A stretch of DNA of 8,677 nucleotides from a bacterium. GTDB taxonomy: Bacteria; Desulfobacterota; Deferrisomatia; Deferrisomatales; BM512. The notes below the pieces were generated by a model. The model ran no database searches and was not told the origin of the DNA. It saw nothing but the letters and a program-made list of their open reading frames with translations. This document shows positions 6,118 to 8,677 of this stretch, one piece after another. Both the position numbers and the translations under genes were made by a program. The DNA lies in NCBI GenBank assembly GCA_009724975.1, contig SRXB01000069.1, forward strand, positions 1-8,677, read 5' to 3'. Within the stretch, counting starts at the first letter, position 1, and every line of letters begins with the position of its first letter.

Positions 6118-8677
6118 TTAAACTTTACCCCCGCTTTTAAGCAAGCGCAAAACGCGGGCGCCCTCCGCCGCCCCCCAAAGCTGTGCCGGACACCCCTTTT
6201 GCGCGTGGGGGGCGTCGCCGTCGAGAATCTCCGGCAAATGGCCGACGCACCCCAGCTCCAGAAGCGGAGCGAGCGAATTGAGGATGGAAAGGGCCTCGCG
6301 CCGCCCCGACTCACCCCTTACCAGGTAAAGGGCCTCGCAATAGGCAGGCAGGAGGTGTACCCACGCGGTGCCGTTGTGGTAGGCGGGTTTTCTGGAAAAA
6401 TCCTCCGGCCCCTCGTACCTCCCGCGATACGGTTTACGCGGGTCGCCCAAAAGCTGTCCATCCCTGATGACCGAAAGCCCGTATTCAACGGGGCGGTCGG
6501 CAAGGCTCCTCATGGCTCCGGGCACCAGAAGCTCGCTGCAAGCGGCGACAACTCCCGCCGCAATCCTCGCCTCCCTAACAGCGCCCATCGTAACGGCCAA
6601 AAGCTGGTTGGGCCTCAAATGGTCGTCCGGCGAAGCCTCGAAGGCGCCTTGTCCGCGCCGCGCGTGAAGGCAATCGCTCAAAAAACCCCCGTCCGGCAGA
6701 TAAAAAAGCCTCCCGAAGGATTCAGAAGCCCTTGCCGAGAGCTCTCCCCAGCGCGAATCCCCCGTCCAGCTGCCAAGAGAGGCCAGAGTGCGCATCCACA
6801 GGGCCTGAATCTCGACCGGATACCCCTCTCGGGGAGTCGCGGCGGGAAAGTTGGTATCCATCCACGTGAAATGCGAGGGGCTAAAAACGAGGCCGCTTTC
6901 GGGATCGACAGAAATGCCGTTGGAGGTCCCCTTTAGGTAATTTTCGGCGATGCTTTCAATGACCTTCAAAAGCTCTCTGCCACCGCAATCCGTTTTCAGG
7001 AACCCGCCCCCCTCTTTCTCGGCAAGGTCGAAGGCGGCCACCGCTAGCCAGAGTGGCGCGTCCGAGGTGTCGCGGTTGGATGAATCCGCGCCGCGCAACA
7101 TGTTTGGAAGAGCGCCCCCCCTCTCCATCGAGGCGAAAGCGGTGATGACTTCGCGTGCTTCCTTCATCATGCCGGTCGCGACAAGCCCCCTGGCGGAGAT
7201 GAGCGAATCCCTGCCCCAGTCGAGAAACCAGGGAAAACCGGCCAAAAGGGCGGTCTTGCCCTCGCGGTCGGCGAAAAAGGCCTCGGCGGAATCCGAAAGG
7301 GCCTCCCCAAGAGGAATTTCTCGCGAAAAATCTTCCTTGGCCCCGAAGACCTCATCCGCGAACTCGGGTTCGCCACAGAAAAGAGCCTTTGCGTAACCGC
7401 TCACGACATCGCCGCCCCCCAAGTCGACCCTGAAATACCCGGGGCTGAAGATGTCGGAGCGCGATTCAAGGCCTCGCCCCTCTTCGAAGGGGTGGGGAAC
7501 GTTATATATCCACTCCGGCTCATGAATGAACCTTGCGCCGCCGAAACGCATTTTAAGCTGGTGGGAATCATCCGGCGAAAAGGAAAACCCGTCCCCGAAA
7601 CCGGAAATCGCCGCGGGCCAGGCGGTTTCCCTCCCCTGCCAGGCCTTAGTCACCCCATGGCACATACGCGAATCTATGTCCGGCCTAATGATGAGGGTAA
7701 CGGCCTCGCCGGCCTCAAGCTCCTCCTCTATCACCCCTACGGAACGCGAAAAAGAGAGCGCCACGGCGTTTTGACCGCCGTAAAGACGCAGACGCGCCTC
7801 TATTCTCGCGTATTTGCCCATGCCGCAAGGAGCCTCGAAAAACCATCCGGCATGGCAATTGTCGTCGGCGAGAAAGCCGGTCATGCACTCAGCCGAAAGC
7901 TCGCGGGAATATCCCCTGTAAACAATCCAGCACCGCAACCTGCGAAGGAAAATCCACCTGTCCGACGGGTTCGCCGGATCGGGGTTGGCGCTCAAAAGTG
8001 CGTCGTAAACGCTTTGAAGCCCCCCCCAGGCCGCCCTCGCCAAGGCCATCGCCCCACGCCGGTTTGAAAGAAGCGCCGACCCCTGGGCGAACCCTTCCGT
8101 CGAATGGAGATGGAGCCTCACATTGGGCTCGCCGGAGGAGAGGAATTCGGCCCTTGCCTTAAAGCGGCTGGTCCTCTCCGAAAATACCGTCAGGGTGATA
8201 TCGGCGGCGAAGGGCTTCTCTCCGGCGGAGCAAAGGGGCGGCAAGAGGGCGAAAAAAGACCCGCCGCCGCGTACGGCCCTCTGGCGGCGCAAGACAGCGC
8301 CTGAACGTGAGATTTCGACCTCGAAATCCTCTTTCGCCTCAAAAAGGAGGGCGTGTCCCTCCGCCACGGGAAGAACGCGCCTCGTGTCCGCCGGAAATTT
8401 CCAGCGCGTGACCGGGGGCAATGGGGAACCGTATATTTCACCAAGAGCCGGATAGGGGTCTTCCTTCAGGAGTGCCGCCATCTTCGCCAGCGCGCAATCA
8501 TCGAGGCGGTCGGCAAGGCCCCATCCCGGAAGGACTCGAAGAAGCGCCGCCTTAAGCCGCCTCTCGTCCACAAGTTTTTTGACGTCGCTCTCCCAGCCGC
8601 GCATATTCGCCGTCAAAAGAGCCGAGCCTCCCGGGTCAAGCTCAATCGAGCAAAGCCTTCCATCAGCCCCGACATTA
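6118..8677 (-). CDS. Glycogen debranching enzyme (amylo-alpha-1,6-glucosidase, GH133-type), N-terminus missing
   Basis: Removes the alpha-1,6 glucose stubs left when phosphorylase has trimmed glycogen chains. 852 codons are visible. The frame stays open through 8677 (NVGADGRLCSIELDPGG...), so TTG 8616 is internal and the gene starts outside. The C-terminal (alpha/alpha)6 glucosidase part shows the family signatures: FPWFLDWGRDSL (about 7204-7236), DAPLWL, TWMDTN with Asp codon 6856-6858, PVEIQALW, DHLRPNQL (about 6601-6624), AYHNGTAW (6361-6384), and LPEILDG with Glu codon 6229-6231, then GCPAQLW. By analogy with yeast GDE, that Asp and Glu are the likely acid and base. The first ~450 visible residues include a beta-rich region and the segment SNRRGAMALARAAWGG...YDALL, which links an upstream domain to the glucosidase. 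The missing N-terminus is probably another catalytic or transferase domain, as in bifunctional debranchers. This is not a GlgX-type (GH13) debrancher. TAA stop at 6120-6118. Confidence 0.92.
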   Translation of the reverse strand, partial: NVGADGRLCSIELDPGGSALLTANMRGWESDVKKLVDERRLKAALLRVLPGWGLADRLDDCALAKMAALLKEDPYPALGEIYGSPLPPVTRWKFPADTRRVLPVAEGHALLFEAKEDFEVEISRSGAVLRRQRAVRGGGSFFALLPPLCSAGEKPFAADITLTVFSERTSRFKARAEFLSSGEPNVRLHLHSTEGFAQGSALLSNRRGAMALARAAWGGLQSVYDALLSANPDPANPSDRWIFLRRLRCWIVYRGYSRELSAECMTGFLADDNCHAGWFFEAPCGMGKYARIEARLRLYGGQNAVALSFSRSVGVIEEELEAGEAVTLIIRPDIDSRMCHGVTKAWQGRETAWPAAISGFGDGFSFSPDDSHQLKMRFGGARFIHEPEWIYNVPHPFEEGRGLESRSDIFSPGYFRVDLGGGDVVSGYAKALFCGEPEFADEVFGAKEDFSREIPLGEALSDSAEAFFADREGKTALLAGFPWFLDWGRDSLISARGLVATGMMKEAREVITAFASMERGGALPNMLRGADSSNRDTSDAPLWLAVAAFDLAEKEGGGFLKTDCGGRELLKVIESIAENYLKGTSNGISVDPESGLVFSPSHFTWMDTNFPAATPREGYPVEIQALWMRTLASLGSWTGDSRWGELSARASESFGRLFYLPDGGFLSDCLHARRGQGAFEASPDDHLRPNQLLAVTMGAVREARIAAGVVAACSELLVPGAMRSLADRPVEYGLSVIRDGQLLGDPRKPYRGRYEGPEDFSRKPAYHNGTAWVHLLPAYCEALYLVRGESGRREALSILNSLAPLLELGCVGHLPEILDGDAPHAQKGCPAQLWGAAEGARVLRLLKSGGKV

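Larger units (their letters stand above)
1..8677 (-). other. Glycogen synthesis and breakdown operon (partial at both ends)
   Basis: Five co-directional genes in the order debrancher, CBM48 protein, glgA, glgB, glgP. Spacings of 40, 5, 5 and 2 bases argue for one transcript. No terminator-like hairpin followed by a T-run and no convincing promoter appears in the only gap (6078-6117). Synthesis and degradation enzymes would therefore be made together, leaving direction of flux to be set by enzyme activity or substrate supply. The promoter and the first part of the operon lie above 8677; more genes may follow below position 1. Confidence 0.75.

Noticed and set aside
5830..6936. Long plus-strand open frame of 368 codons
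   Set aside because: It lies opposite the CBM48 gene and the conserved C-terminus of the debranching enzyme. Its translation is rich in Arg/Pro/Lys with no recognisable domain, and the minus-strand proteins are conserved families. Long antisense frames are expected at this GC content.
7492..8067. Plus-strand open frame of 191 codons
   Set aside because: Antisense to the linker region of the debranching enzyme, basic and without a recognisable domain or ribosome-binding site.
8614..8616. TTG as start codon of the debranching enzyme
   Set aside because: The frame is open and protein-like for all 61 bases upstream to the window edge, and no Shine-Dalgarno precedes the TTG.

Overview
The window is a single block of glycogen (alpha-1,4/1,6-glucan) metabolism genes, all read on the minus strand. 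In transcription order, from high to low coordinates, they are: a large debranching enzyme of the amylo-1,6-glucosidase type (5' end beyond position 8677); a 92-residue stand-alone CBM48 glycogen-binding protein; glycogen synthase glgA; branching enzyme glgB; and an alpha-glucan phosphorylase glgP (3' end beyond position 1). Gaps between genes are about 40, 5, 5 and 2 bases. There is no internal promoter-sized space and no terminator-like hairpin, so the five genes very probably form one polycistronic unit whose promoter lies upstream of the window.

The organism is a GC-rich bacterium. The GlgA carries an unusual insert before its KxGGL motif, and GlgB is of the eukaryote-like GH13_8 form. 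The phosphorylase is the type with an N-terminal DUF3417-like segment. From memory of these families, the combination fits Desulfobacterota/Desulfuromonadia (former Deltaproteobacteria) best. That is an inference from protein style, not a database match.

Together the genes cover both directions of storage-glucan turnover. GlgA lengthens alpha-1,4 chains from a nucleotide-glucose donor and GlgB adds alpha-1,6 branches. GlgP shortens outer chains to glucose-1-phosphate, and the debranching enzyme removes the branch stubs GlgP cannot pass. The small CBM48 protein has a glycogen-binding fold and no catalytic domain, and is the least explained member. No glgC (ADP-glucose pyrophosphorylase), glgX or malQ gene is present in the window.

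Coding density is about 99%, and no stretch over 45 bases lacks a gene. I found no RNA genes, mobile elements, CRISPR arrays or repeats. The most useful points are that the phosphorylase frame is intact over all 742 visible codons, that the debranching enzyme is open at its 5' end (so TTG 8616 is not its real start), and that a free CBM48 protein with the strongest ribosome-binding site of the set sits between the debrancher and the synthase.
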